Source: Eopsaltria australis
Lineage: Eukaryota; Chordata; Aves; Passeriformes; Petroicidae
Length of the DNA stretch: 64,000 bases
Direction of reading: 5' to 3'
Assembly: GCA_034509425.1 (NCBI GenBank)
Contig: JAVTVJ010000347.1
Coordinates: 248,001 to 312,000, forward strand
The notes beneath the pieces were generated by a model. The model saw only the letters and a program-made list of their open reading frames with translations, searched no databases and was not told the DNA's origin. The translations under genes were made by a program, and so were the position numbers. Of the stretch, positions 40,985 to 54,100 are shown in pieces. Position 1 is the stretch's first letter, and every line of letters starts with the position of its first letter.

Positions 40985-41750
40985 ATGAGAGTCCCAACTA
41001 CTCCAGCCAGAGCTACAGGGTGGGGTCAGAGTGGCTGGAAAACTGCCCAGTGGAAAAGGATCTGGGAGTGCTGGTCAACAGCAGCTGAACATGAGCCAGG
41101 GTGTGCCCAGGTGGCCAAGAAGGCCAATGGCATCCTGGCCTGTATCAGCAATAGTGTGGCCAGCAGGAGCAGGGCAGGGATTGTCCCCCTGTACTCAGCA
41201 CCAGTGAGGCCACACCTGGAGTGCTGTGTGCAGTTCTGGGCCCCTCAATTCAAGAATGACACTGAGGGGCTGGAGTGAGTCCAGAGAAGGACAGCAGAGC
41301 TGGGGAAGAGTCAGGAGCACAAGTCCTGTGAGGAGCAGCTGAAGGAATTTGGGGTGTTTAGCCTGGAGAAATGGAGGCTCAGAGGGGAACTTGCTGCTCT
41401 CTACAGCTGCCTGAAAGGAGGCTGTAACAAGGTGAGGCTGGTCCTTTCTCCCAAGCAACAAGTGACAGGAAAAGAGGAAATGGCCTCAAGTTGTACCAGG
41501 GGAGGTTGAGGTTGGACATTAGGAAGAAATTGTTCACAGAAGGTTGTCAAACATTGGACTAGGCTGCCCGAGAAAGTAACTGAATCACCATCCCTGGAGG
41601 TATTTAAAAGATGTATAGATGTTGCACTTAGGGATGTGGTTTAGTGGTGACTTTTGTTTGTTAACTATTGTTAACAACAACAGTCATTTGCTAACTGTTG
41701 CACTCCATGATGTTAAAGGTCTTCTCCAACCTGAGCAGGTCTGTGATTCT
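40985..41750 (+). mobile_element. CR1 LINE 3' end, 5'-truncated
   Basis: About 765 bp of the 3' part of a CR1 element in the same orientation as the gene. One frame reads [20 protein letters not shown] and then [20 protein letters not shown], the well-known C-terminal stretch of CR1 ORF2 (reverse transcriptase end). This frame stops at TGA 41276-41278, where CR1 copies usually read CGA (Arg). Beyond the stop the CR1 match continues through frameshifted sequence (gtaccaggggaggttgagg...ggacattaggaagaaatt) to the ORF end region near 41645 and the 3' tail ending ctgtgattct. It is inactive: truncated, with stop and frame breaks. A short insertion is present in the tail. Confidence 0.93.
41655..41701. 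repeat. Insertion with GTTAAC inverted and direct repeats in CR1 tail
   Basis: Where CR1 tails normally continue directly to the ggactcgatgatcttaaagg-type region, this copy carries extra bases. They include gttaactattgttaac, two copies of the self-complementary GTTAAC spaced by four bases, and a further near-copy, gctaactgttg. It looks like a local duplication within the element. Confidence 0.5.
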
Positions 41751-44700
41751 CCCCAGGAGAGCACTGAAAAGGCATCAATGCCATGTGTTGCCTTTGGTGT
41801 AATCCTGTTAGTGAACTTGACTTCCAGAGAAACTCTTCTGATTTCCAGACACTGTGAGCCATGTAATTTTTAGGGATTTGTGGAAGGGAGCATTGGTGTT
41901 AGAAGGATCTGGCTCCTGAATTTGTGCTTGGAATTGAGGAATGGCAAAAATGCACAGAAGGAGACCTTAGTTGCAGCTATGGTTTTTTAAGTCCGAATAT
42001 TCTAATCTGAAACCTCTTTAAGTAGGCTGTCAGGTTATTCAGACTGGAGACATTTTACTGAGGTACTTCCCAGGCACAAAAAGCATAAGAGACTGAGTTT
42101 GTCTGATATATCAGAATAATGTTTGCAGGGAAAAGTGGATTAAGTTAATTAATTAACCACGGAGGGTTTATTGTGATAATCTACAGATCACATTATCTAG
42201 CAATATGTGCTTTCTTTCTGCAACTCCTGCTTCACCTGCATTCTTAAATTACCTTGGCTTAATGAGTATCTGGCTGCTGGGTTCAGGGTGACTCTTCTTT
42301 TCTTGCTGCTCACTGCTGACAGAGGAAAATAACTGACTTGTTTGGAAAGCTTAACATTTCTACTCAAATATGTACTAGTGCACCCAAAAGTTAAAAAAAC
42401 CCCCTCAAGCACAGATCCTTAATTTATTTCTCATTGTGAGTTAAAGCCAGAGGGATCACAGTTTTGCCTCCTCTGACAGCACATGGGCTGTTAGCTCTTG
42501 TTTTTTTAAAAAAGGGGTGTTGCTACTCTGTGTCAGCCAGGAGAAGCCCTGGTCACTCCTTGGCTCTCCTTTCCCTGCAAAGAAAAGAAGCTGTGAAGTT
42601 TTGAAGGGCAAAATGAGACAGTGTGCTGAAGATGAAAAGGAGAAGAATGCAGAGCTGGTGGGAATCATGTGCTGCATGGGTCAGTAACACAGCCCACGCC
42701 TGGGCTGGCAGGGCTGCCTGCGGGACAGGGCACAGCTCTCTGGGGGGAAGCTTCTCTCAAGGGGCTTTCTGTGGGTTTCCTTTCTTAGCTGGTGTTTATG
42801 TGATAATTTACCTGTTTTCTGCTTCATCTGAGGAGTTTCATTTGGTGTGTTCTGCTCGGAGTTCGAGCACACTGAACACTGTGGCACTGTATTTTTCTTT
42901 TAGTGTGCATTTGCTTTTCTGGGAGCATTTGGATTTTTGATTTAAAATCACAGTTGTGGTGTTTTGGTGACTTTCCCCCCCTTTAATACTGGTGTTTTTC
43001 ACAACATGACAGGTGTCAGCTTTCTTCCTCCTTACACATTTGGGTCTGTCAGTTACAGAATTCTTCTGAGTTTGTGTAATATATATGTATAATCTATAAA
43101 GGAACAAGGCTAATAAGCATCAATTCTTTTATGTGTGTTAGCATTTTAGTTGAAAATAGAGTTGAAATGAATAGTGACTTTGTATTTAAGAATATACAAG
43201 AACATGAATTTTTCAACTTTGTTGTTTTCTACCTGTCATCAAAGTAACATTTCCCAAAATGTAAACTTCTATGTATTTGGTCAAAACTAGACAGGGTTAC
43301 CTTAGTAAAAAAGACACATTGTACACGTTGTGAAATTCTGCAGTTGAGACCCTTTGTGTTCCTTTTAAAACTGCTGCTCATAATGAAACAGTTAAAAGTG
43401 AAAGTGTTTCTGGAATTCTTTTATTTCTGAGATTTTTTTGTTCTCTACATTTCCTAAATCAGAGCTTCCACCTTATTAGGATAAATAACTTACATCAGAA
43501 ATGGTGTTGTGCTGGATGAAGGCTATGGAGAAATGTATATATAGCAAAAGATTTTCTTAATCTGCCGGTTTTGGTTTTTTTTCCCAGTAATACAGCTTTG
43601 CTCTCTGGTTTCTCTTTCTCCTCTTTATTTGGGACTTCAAGTAGAATAAGAGACTGTGGAGCTGTGAAGTGGGGAAAAAGGCATATGCCAGAAGCTTAGA
43701 ATATCTTAAGTAGTGTGGAAAAAGCATTTAGGAAACAACAGCTCCTCTGTACAGAGCCGAATGTACAAGTATGCTACACATACTGCCTAAAGATTTCGTT
43801 GCCACAGTGAGCTGTGGCTATGAAAGTTATAGGTGTGTTAAAAAGGATTGGAAAAAAATAACAGAAAAAATGCATCTATGACTATTAAATGTGAAGATAT
43901 GAATGAGCATGTAGAAAGTCTGTGAGTCACATAAGAGGACTATGCAAAGGCTTCACAGGCTTTTACTTGTTTTGTTTTTGCTTTTGTTCCCCAATACTTA
44001 GTTCTCACTACTGTTAGGAACTGCATACAGTGCTCAGTTTGGCCCAGGAGGGACTCTTATATAAGGTCATGCTGTCTTGAAAGACCTCAGCATCACACCA
44101 GAGACTTGAAAATCTTTGAAAGGCCTTCAGTGAATTTATTTTAATTTATTGTTATATTTGACCAACCTGAAAACAGGATTTTTTAAAATGTAAAATACAG
44201 GATCTGGTTCAATCTTTTAGTGGTGGCAGTAGGTACATAGGGATCTTGTTTTGCTACCTGAGCTCATTGCTCATTCTCAGCCACACTGCAAATAGCCTGA
44301 GTCAATGAAACAGCTGCAGTTGTACAGGGCTGAAGGGCTCTTGCTATTTTAGGCTTTCACAGGTGGTCCCAGTCCTAATGCCCTGTGACTCCTGCTTTGG
44401 GGAGCTCTGGGATGGTGATCAGGCTCTGCAGCAGTGGTACTGGCTGTGACCCTACTCAAGAAGCTGGAGATAGCTCTTGTCCTAGAGTGGTAGTTTGATT
44501 TTCTTCAAATTGGCTCAACAGAGTACATATATATGCCCCCTTCCCATAAGTGGGATGCTTTGTTACTCTGAGTCTATTGCTTTTATTATTTCCCCCCCAG
44601 TGTTTTGTGGGCAATCATTGATGCCAACTGCCACGCCAGGGAGCAAACAGCTGGCAGTGACTGGTCCCATATCTGGTTTAGTGGATATCCCTGTTTATTT

Positions 44701-45232
44701 TATAGAGGGTTAGGAGTCCTTTCCCTGACTGAAGCTGTAACTAGTCCTCGTGTGTTTGAACAAGGGTGCTATTCCAGTTGCAAAGCATAATGACTGAAAA
44801 AGTTGACTTTCATATGGCAGCAAATTTTCTATTGCCTAATGCTTTAGGAATAATTTGATTATATACTATAAATTTGAACTATATATTTGAACTATAAATG
44901 AAAAAAGTTTGCCATGACGTTTTCAGTACATTTTGAGTGCCAGTTGGTTATTTCTAGGCAGTTAGATTTTTGTTAGTAGGCTACTGTAATACCTGAGGAG
45001 CTGTTGCCCTGAAGGAACTCACCTGGAGCTTCAAGAAACTTTTTCATATCATGCTGAGATGTACTGAAAAAGCATTTCTGTGCTATTATTTTGATTAGAT
45101 ATTTTGGAGCTTTTGCAGGCTATTCTGTTTTTAAAATTTATTAGAAATTAATTTTATAAAGGTATCAATAAAAAAATTTTCTGCATCATTTGTAGACCTG
45201 TTAAAACATTTGTTTTTCCTTTTTACCTCTAG
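41751..45232. other. DST: Intron between CR1 and the CH1 exon
   Basis: About 3.5 kb of intron with no recognised gene or transposon. A GC-richer patch at 42660-42770 gives short overlapping open frames on both strands. The last 50 bp form the splice acceptor region of the CH1 exon. Confidence 0.6.
45209..45232 (+). promoter_or_regulatory. DST: Splice acceptor of the 62-bp exon
   Basis: A nearly continuous pyrimidine tract, tttgtttttcctttttacct, immediately before CTAG. It directly precedes the coding match and fixes the exon start. Confidence 0.9.
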
Positions 45233-45294
45233 ATGAGCGTGACAAAGTACAAAAGAAGACATTCACCAAATGGATAAATCAGCATCTCATGAAG
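45233..45294 (+). CDS. DST: DST coding exon, start of CH1 actin-binding domain (62 bp)
   Basis: This exon encodes the start of the first calponin-homology domain of a spectraplakin, the part that contacts F-actin. The first two bases (AT) complete an Asp codon begun in the previous exon. Twenty full codons follow, reading [10 protein letters not shown] then [10 protein letters not shown]. The KKTFTKW motif is the plakin/spectrin-type actin-binding site 1 on the first CH1 helix. The exon is bordered by CTAG before and GTCAGT after and ends on a codon boundary. The 62-bp length followed by a 90-bp exon matches the exon pattern I know for plectin-type CH1 domains. The residues WINQHLMK fit dystonin; MACF1 and plectin, as I recall them, have a WVNKHL form. 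The family assignment is nearly certain; the choice of DST over MACF1 is likely but unchecked. Too short to appear as a stand-alone open frame. Confidence 0.9.
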
Positions 45295-45957
45295 GTCAGT
45301 TGCCATTTCTGTCATGTCTGGATAACTGATTGCTACAGCAGTGATTGTGTCTTTTACTACATGCTTGATTTCAGGATGCAGCTGTGTTACATATAAGGAA
45401 GATTTTAAATTGTGAGGTTTATGCGTGTGCTTTGTCTTTGAGGAGTCATGGGGGAGTTGAAATGCTGCCCAAGGTGATCTAATTGAGTACTTGAATTTGA
45501 AATTGAAATGAGTCAAAGTTTAAGAGACTTGATTTCTTTCTGTAAGGCTTGGCTCATTTCTGGAATTAGTGTGTCATGGCTGTAGTACCACAGCTAAGGC
45601 AAATGAAGAAAAAAATATTTCAAGTACCACACTGAGAAGAGGGGAATGACCTTGAGAGACAGATCTCTAGATCATCCTGTGGCATCAATATGCTGCTCAT
45701 GGATTAGAAATAGAGGGTTTTGAGGGGTAAAAGTCACTTTTCAATATCTTTTTTTGAATAGCAGTGAACTTTGCTTCAGGGATAGAGGATATTATTTTAA
45801 CATGTACAGATGTCAGTTGACAGAGCTGTGAGTTCACCTTTGCTGCGTGGCCCCTCAGTTCTAAATTTAATCTGCTGTTTCACTGCCAGCTGTCTAGGCG
45901 AGACATTTCTCTGGGGAAACAGATTGTATAATTACTTGACATAACTTGCTTTGATAT

Positions 45958-45971
45958 CCCCCCCCCCCCCC
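45958..45971. repeat. C14 homopolymer
   Basis: Fourteen uninterrupted Cs, 664 bp after the 62-bp exon. The opposite strand is G14. The run length is prone to sequencing error and polymorphism. Confidence 0.93.
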
Positions 45972-48900
45972 ACTCTGAGGTTGAATTCATGTAAGAGTCA
46001 TATTAAATAAAAATGTATCTGCAAATTGTCAGAGTTGAGATTTAATTAATGAGTGCCATGTTCAAATACTGTTGGAAACATCTCCTTGTATTCATGTTTA
46101 GAGAAAAATAGAGTATTTTAGGGAACAACTTCATTATTTCTCTCTTTTTTGTGTCTGCTTTTGTGGGTATTTGAGAAATATTGGACACTGAAACAGAGGA
46201 GAATTTCTACAGGGATATGGATGTTTAAAACTACTTTTTTTGTTTCACATCTTTTAAAATTTTGAAATGCATGTAGCTCTTGGAAATGGTGTGACTTGGG
46301 AAACTAACCAGGCTTGGAACTGGAATTGGGTTCAATTTTGTCTTTAGCAAGACTTGTCTTGCTGAGGGATCTTTTGGTCCTTCTCACCATGACTGAACCA
46401 TCAGGAGTGATTCCTGCCATCAGCTTCTGTGCAGCATACAGCCTTTCTGTGGGCAGGCTGAGTCTGGAGTCACAGAACAAGCTCCTACCAATTGGTTTTC
46501 CTCTGTCAATTTGTTAGACTCAAGGGAAATGTACTGTATCTGGAAACAGCTGCTCCAAGGACCCCTTCTATGCAGAAGCGTCCTCCTCATATTCCTGAAA
46601 CAGCCAAGTGGCCCCATGTCCCTGCAGAAGTCTTTTTCTTGCTAATGAGAAAAGACAAAAGGCAGTTCTGCAGCCTTCCTTTTCTGAATTTTGCCTCATG
46701 TTTATAATATAAGAAATGTATCCATTGTAGAATATTGCAGATAAATTAGATTTAAAGGAAAAAAAAAGAATCCAGGAAGGTTGCCAGTACTCTGGCAGTA
46801 AAATGCAATATCCAAGTTAATGATCAGGCATTTCTTCATCTAATTGAGAGTAATTGTTACCATGTTTATAGGGGCTACTCATCTTTTTGTGTATTAAAGA
46901 AGTGTTTTAAAAATGCAGCTTTAGTCTGCATCTGTGAGATGCAGAAAAGCCTATGTGAAGCTCCTTGGAGAGCAATCCTTTAATATGAGTTAAAAATAGT
47001 GCCTTTTTTACAGAAGAGAAACGTGCTGAAAATGATATTTCTATATAACATCATTTTATGCGTTTCTAAAACATGCACAGTCATCACTGCCATGCTGTCA
47101 CCCTCTTGGGAGTAGCTTAAAAAAGATTTAGACTCTAAACCCGTAAGGAAATGAGGGTGAAGAGTTCATGCTAAATCCTTTTGCCTTGCTTGCCAAGGTC
47201 AATGGCCTTAAGCCTTCATTTTCAAATAGTTCTGGGTTGGGTGATTGCAGATGTATAGATAGAGATAGATGAGACAGATGGGGTGTGTTGGCTGTGTGTA
47301 TTGCTGGCCTTGATTTTCATCTCAGATTGCTCACTTTAGAATTCAATTTAAGGGTTGCTAACAGACAAATATAGTTTGACTATAGCTCTTCCATTAACCT
47401 GGAATTTATGTAGCAACTCAGCTTTATACTCTGGAAATTGTTTGAAAGTAGGTGGTGATACAGTTGTCAGATTTCTGTTCTTAGACCATTGTTTCTAGAA
47501 TTAAAATTAATCTTTCAAATGTTCTCCATCTTGAGATGTAAGGGCATATTTAGAAAAGACTATATCATGGAGGGAATACAGAAAAAATAGCATAATAATG
47601 AGTGCATTTCTAGCAGAGACAGTAGACCTCTCCTAGTCAATGCACTAACTTGAACTTGAGCCCTCAGTTTCAGCTACCCTGTATTTAATACAAATCATAT
47701 GCAACTCATATTTGCTCATTCACTGCCAATAACTTGTTTGAGACAATTCTCAAGATGGGAATTGTCTCATTTGCAATAGGTTGTTTTGAGCTGGTCACCC
47801 AGACTTCTCTAGTAGATAGCTGAGGGAATAGGCCCTTTTAAAGGTCCCCCCACTAAGGTATCTACCTAAGAGGAAGATGAATTGTATTCTAGAAATGCTT
47901 TTGCTCCACTGACTGTGAAAGGAAGTCAGTGTGCTTTGTCTGTCTTGTGTAGAGTTTAACAAGAAGCAGAAAAGATGACGATGATCATGAAAATAATGAG
48001 AGATCTTGGGAAAGACCAGACCATGCGTGTGGACATGATCCCACTATGGGCATGGGGAGGGATCACATTTTAATTTCATCTTTTTTCCCTCCTATTTGTG
48101 TTCTTTGCTTTCTTTCTCCAGTTTCTTTTCTCTGTCCCCTGATTATTTTTTGCTTTTCCCCCCTCTTTTTCTTTTCTCATCTCTTTTTACATTTTCCTTT
48201 CTTGTTTAGTGCTTTCCTTACTCATTCAACTTAATCTCCTATTCTCCTGCAGTCCTTGAGAAAGTCCTGAACTTTCATGCTTTTATACCAGTATATTCAA
48301 GAGATTTAATTCTAAGTTGGCAGCAATGACACTTTGAGTTACCATCTTTTGCTGAGGAATGGCATGGAAGCCTACTGTCACTCTTCTAATTAAATTTGTA
48401 TTTATGGGGTTTACTGAGTAACCACAAACAATAAGATGACTGATAAATATTTACCCTTCTGCTGTCTGTTTCCCATCTTTAGTTGCATTAGATTCAAAGC
48501 ATATAAGTGCAGGATATTTAAAATTCAGTGTTAGTCCCTTGTCATTTTAGTTGACTAGTAAAGCTTGTTGTTTGCTTTGCTGAAATAGAAACATAATCAT
48601 TGCAGAAATATTTCCTGCTCATGTTCTTGAGATACCTAGTTTTAGACAGGTACATAATGTGTTATTTGCAAAATTCAGATGTTGAAGTTATCTTTGAATT
48701 CCACAGTTTAAGGTCAAGTGGACTGTCACTACATTTTCTAAATGCTGAAATTTTTCTTTTGAATTGATAACAGTTTTTCTGAGGACTAATTGGAGCTTTA
48801 GACTTGCTAAGGCTACTGTTTGCTGTCTGATGGTGTGGCTCCAGTTTAAATGTTATCTTTTGTGTCTTGTTGACATACAGACTGGAGAGGTGAGATATTG

Positions 48901-49922
48901 GACTTTAGACTCGCCTGCTGCTGTGAAATGAGCTTCCTGGGAGAACTCACATGCCAGTGAAGTGTGGTGGTGGGGTAGAGATCTTCTCTCTTCTGTAAAC
49001 CAGCCTCTGCTTCCAGCAAGTGTTTCACTCTGCTGCTGTAAAAATAGGGTATTAAATCTTGCTAGAGTAGTAAGTAACCCTTGATGTGACAAGAACAGGT
49101 AAATTTGTGGCTGCAAGTTTTATTCTAGTGTAGCATTCTCATGGTCCTAATGGGCCCAAGGAGAAATCCAGCTTCCATGAAATCCCAGAAATTCTTCCTG
49201 ACATCCTCTGAATTCAAAACCTCTAAACTTAAATAAGTAGTGAGGCAAGTGTGAAATACAGGTGGAAGATGACATAAAAGTCAGAAAATAAAAGAAACTG
49301 TTGATGAAAATGGAATAAAAGCACATAAATTATTCTTTGTTGTTGGTTTTCTGAATTTTCAAATCAATTAAAAATACTTTCTTAGTGCCAGGTCTTAGTC
49401 CTGAGAGATTAAATGGGCCATTTTGAAATACTTTGTTTCTTTATTAGAAATTATGATGTACAGAAAATAGGACTAAAGGCAAGGCAAGCAGAGACTGGCT
49501 AGTGATATGGTGAACACCCAGGTATCTTCCCTTCAAGGAAAAATCTTTCTTCCTTTTCATGGAAGAAAAGGTTGTAGAGAACCTCTTAACTGACTTTCTA
49601 CAGCAGTATGGGTGTCTGGGTGCAGCTCCTTGGAGAGGTCCTTCTGTCCATGGCACTGACAGGAAGCCCAGCCACCTGGTGCCACCCGCAGTGTGGACTG
49701 GGTTTTGGGACCCTTGGCTGATCGTACCTTGGGACAAACATGCTGCTGATGGGAGCAATGGGCAGCATCCCCTCACAGACATTAGTTGCTCCAAAAGTCA
49801 CTTTAAATGTGTTATTAGCCAGAAGGCATTTTTAAGTAGCAGGACAAAATGCTTTTGAAAACTGTTGTTTTAAAGCCCAGTGTTCAAAATCATGTGCTGT
49901 GTTGCAGTGATAGTGCATTAGC

Positions 49923-49936
49923 GAGAGAGAGAGAGA
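49923..49936. repeat. (GA)n microsatellite
   Basis: Seven GA units in gcgagagagagagagaacag. Confidence 0.9.
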
Positions 49937-51112
49937 ACAGCTTTTTGTTGTGCAAAGACTGAATGAATAATTCAGAACAGAAGCCTGAAGTTATTGATTC
50001 CTGTGTGTCCTTCAGGCAGCACACAGTTTGCAAATGGCCTCTTAGGTCGATTGCATTGTGAAATGTTCAGGTATGACCTTAATGGCAGCAGGATCGACAA
50101 TTCCTGATGGAGTGCAGTCATTCCTTGCTGAAAGCTGGCACTTTACTGACACTAGTGGTTACCATTTTAGATAACACTAGTCTCAGCATCTTCTTTTTAG
50201 CCATGTAGTTAAGATGTCATTTAAAATTCCCCACCTCTGCTTTTAGAAATTAGTACTTTGTAGCTCTACATTACTGTTGAAAGGATGAGGCACCTGGTGT
50301 TAGTCTAATGGTAGTAGCTTTTAAAATATTCTCAATGTAACACCTCCTGATTTTGAAACATGCTCACAAAAAGATGCTTTTTTTTTTCCCCCCTCTGTGT
50401 TAAATAAAATAAGACTGATTCCTTGAGCTGGTACATCTAAATGAGCTTGTTATGCGTACTTCCCAGTTTATTTCTGACAGCTGCTGCAAACTGTGTTTGG
50501 TGCAACTTCTGTAAAATTCCACTTCAACATGGTCCCCAGCTTGCTTTAGGCATTGGGTGCAGCTAAAGTATCAGTATTTTCTCTCTATTTTGGAGTTCAA
50601 TTGTTTAACTACACCTACGGTCTTCAGGGTGGACAGAAGAATATTTCAGCTTTTCTCCTAAAAATTTTTGCTGTTGTGTGTTCAGGACTAATTCTAAAGG
50701 ATCTTGAAGTGCTTTTTCTTTGAGATATGCACCTTCTAAAAAATAAATTAAAATAACTCTTGAAAAACATCATCAGTTAATGGTGTAAAGAAATTTTTGT
50801 CATTTTCCCTGGAAGTATTCACAATTGTAGTTTATTCATGCTGCATTGTGTACAAATTTTTCCAGAAATCTTCCACTTGGATGTAAACCACATTGCTTAG
50901 TATAATCTGTAGCTGTTTGGAAAGCAGCTCAGCAAGCAAACTGGGGACTTTCTTGGTGTTTAATCAAAGTTTAGATGAGGGAGTAAAGTAACCAGGAAAC
51001 AGTGAGGAAAAGTAGCGACAAATGTAACAACTTAAAATTGCAAAAGAGGACGAAATTGTACAAAATTTTAAAGACTAATCATGAACTGCATCACAAAAAT
51101 CTCTCTGCCAGT

Positions 51113-51133
51113 AAATAAATCAATAAATAAACA
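51113..51133. repeat. Imperfect (AATA)n tract
   Basis: The stretch aaataaatcaataaataaac; short and imperfect. Confidence 0.75.
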
Positions 51134-54100
51134 AATTCAAGTCAATAAAAACTGTGCAACAGATTTCAAGTTTATTTGATCCTCTTTAATACATTCAGAG
51201 TTCATGACTAATTGGGAGCAGGAAAGAGAATAATTGAAACCAGTAAATTAAATATGCATGGAATATGGGATAGCCTGACCACATCGATATTTTCAGGGCA
51301 TGCAACCCTATTGAACAAGTTGAGCACATGCTTTTATGTGTGTTGAGTTTCTTAAGAAATTGGTTTATATAGGTGCCCTTATATAAAAGAATGAGTATAA
51401 GGAGAACAAAGTCTGCCATGCAACAACTGCATGACAAATTAGAACCACTAGAATCAATATACCTCCTACTATGGACTTTAATATATTAATGTATTAATTC
51501 ATTCTCTTTTAGTTCAATCCATTGTTTGCAATTAGCTCTCAGCATAGATTTTATTTAATATTATTTATTCCTTGGAGATTGCAAGAGATAAAATTCTAGC
51601 ATTTGCAATTAGGTGTTGACTTTTTAATTAATTGTTAAATTATACATGGACTTATTTTTATCTATATACTTTTGATGTATCTGTATCTAATAATAATTTA
51701 TATATCAGTTCAGAAATACTAGGGCTTGATCTAGCTCCCTTTGGGCTAATGTAACTGTGCCATTGGCTCCAGTGGGAGCAGTTTTTCCCCAGTATGTAGA
51801 CTCCAGACAGCGTGCAACTTCAAACATTTAATCATAAACTTTACCTAAGTATTTTGTTCTACAGCAATGTTTCATATACTCTGGAAAGTGAGGCTTGCTG
51901 TTAGGTAGTGTAGATGTGTGACTGTGTGAAGACCTAAGAAGGCATCAGAATAAACATGTTTTTCCGGTAAGGAAACATGTTCTCTGTTAGATGCATTTAT
52001 GGTGCTTTGAACAGGGACATTTAAAGATAATCACATAGTGTTCACAATCCTCCTCTACTTAGAATACCCTGACTTTAATTAGAATAATACTTTATCAGCC
52101 AACCTTGGTATTTTTTACCTGCTTCAGGCATGTTTGGAGTGTATTGCCTTTGATGAGGGTTAGTTTTAAGCTGAGTTTAATGTTATTAGCATTACATTTG
52201 CATACTTTAAACAATTCCTCCCTGGTTAGTTGCATTTGACTGTATGTATTACAGGCCAGGAAAGGTGAAGGCAAGTTGGAAGCACAAAGGGTGATGAGAA
52301 CTGGGTGTACTGAAACACTATGGCATGTCTCTGGCAAAAGATAAAAGAGAAAAAAAAGGATTGTGGCAGCTGTTGATTGGAGGCATTGAGCTGGAACAAG
52401 GAAGTAGATAGTGGATTTTTGGTCACTAACTTAGCATTGGAAAGACAGAACTGTGTAGTGATGGGGAAAATCATTTGTCCTCATAATTGACGGGAGGAAC
52501 AATGTGGAGTTCTGCATTTGAACACCTACAAAGGAACCCTCAGTAGCCTGCATAAGAAAGGCATTTCTGTGGCACAGCTCAGCTCATCCCCAAGCAGGTG
52601 TGCAGCCACACTTGCTGTTCTGTCCCCTTTCTACTGCAGGAGCTGGGGTGGTTGCCTCTGGTGTGAACAAGTTTTGTGAGTGAAATGCCAGCCAGAGAGA
52701 CCTTCAGCCTGCCAAATTCAGAAAGTTCCTGTCAAAACTGCCTAGTGAGATAGGTCTGGACTGGCCGGGAGGCACTGCTTCAAAATTTAAAAAGGGAAGG
52801 TAATTTGGAAGCAAGTGGTTGTAAATCCCGGGCTCACTTTTCAAAGCAAAGAGAGAAGTGAGAAGTAAAAGGAGGATAATGAACCAGGGAAAGCAATAGG
52901 TAGGGTCTCCTGGGGAGGTAATACAGGAGAGGCAGAAATGCAGGAGATCTGGCAGCTATTGAAGGTGTTTGTGTTAGAGACACAAAGGCAGGCTACAGAC
53001 AGGCAGAACAGATAGGAGACATCGTATAGAAAATACTGCTGCTTTCAAGGTGTGTGAAATACAAAGGAGCTGTACAGAGTGGAAATAAGGGCAGCAGGAC
53101 TAAAGGTTTGTATAAAGGAGTTGATAAAGCGAGGTGGGGTAAAATCAGGGAAGTATAAGGTCCAGAATGAATTAATGTGACATGGAAGATCACAGGAGAA
53201 AAGCTCTGTAATTATACCAGAGTATGAAGAGAAAAGAAATATGGATTATCAAGGAATAGAAGATAAATAGTTTTGACCAGTGTAGAAATGTCTGAATTAC
53301 TCTGGTCTCTGTGTTCTATAAAATGCTGACTTGAAGAAATGTGTTTTAGTAAGATGAGGGTGAAATTCAGATAAGAAAACAGCAGATTGAAGACTATTCA
53401 GTTAAGTTACATTTCCTTGTCACGCAACTTTATTTACCCAACAGTTAGTAACTAATTGATTTGTAACATTTTATCATTCTATTTAAGAATTCAGAGGAGA
53501 GGGGGGATTTCTAGAAGTCTGCAATTACAATAAGCATCATACCTCTCTCCCAAGGAGAAGAAAAGAATGAGAAGTTATGGACTTTGCAGGATAATTTCTC
53601 TCCCTGGAGAGACTGTGGAACATCCGGTCTTTGAAAGCAGGTGGACAAAGGGAAAGTGGTGCAAGTGGTGTATCTATACTTTTTTACATGCTGCCACATG
53701 TAGTCTCATTAGCAGATTACTGTCACAAAATTTGAATGAAAGTATCACAGATAGAGCTTGCTGGAGTACTGCCTTTAATAACTGCTGCAGCTGCAGCTAG
53801 AACTGGCACTGGGAAGAACCAGTGCCATCAGTTCTTGATGCTGCCATGGCTGCTGTCAGGTGCTGCAGCAGCATCATTTGGCTCTGGGAGGCAGCACCCA
53901 TGAGCAAGGACCTTCCGCTGAGAGGGAGCATCCCAATGCCTGCTACCCTCACTGTGCCTCATCTTGAAGTGAGGTTTCAAGCTCTGTGGCTTTACCTTTG
54001 TAGGTAAAGGTACACCTGTTTCTCTAACACTGGCTGTACATCTCTCTGGCTCCAGCCTTTTGTCATGTCAGCAACAACTGTCATCCTTGCCCTGCTACAA

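Larger units (their letters stand above)
1..45232 (+). other. DST: Spectraplakin (DST) intron upstream of the CH1 exon, 5' end outside window
   Basis: All sequence before the first supported exon reads as intron. It is AT-rich, full of stops in all frames, and ends with a good acceptor: a pyrimidine-rich run (tttgtttttcctttttacct) followed by CTAG at 45229-45232. The next exon starts with the last two bases of a codon, so any upstream exon joined to it must end with the first base of that codon. Mammalian DST has several alternative first exons that splice into this same exon, so one could lie here. I looked for a coding stretch ending in the expected phase before a GT and recognised none, and I see no CpG island that would mark a strong promoter. 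The assignment rests on the downstream exon. Confidence 0.8.
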
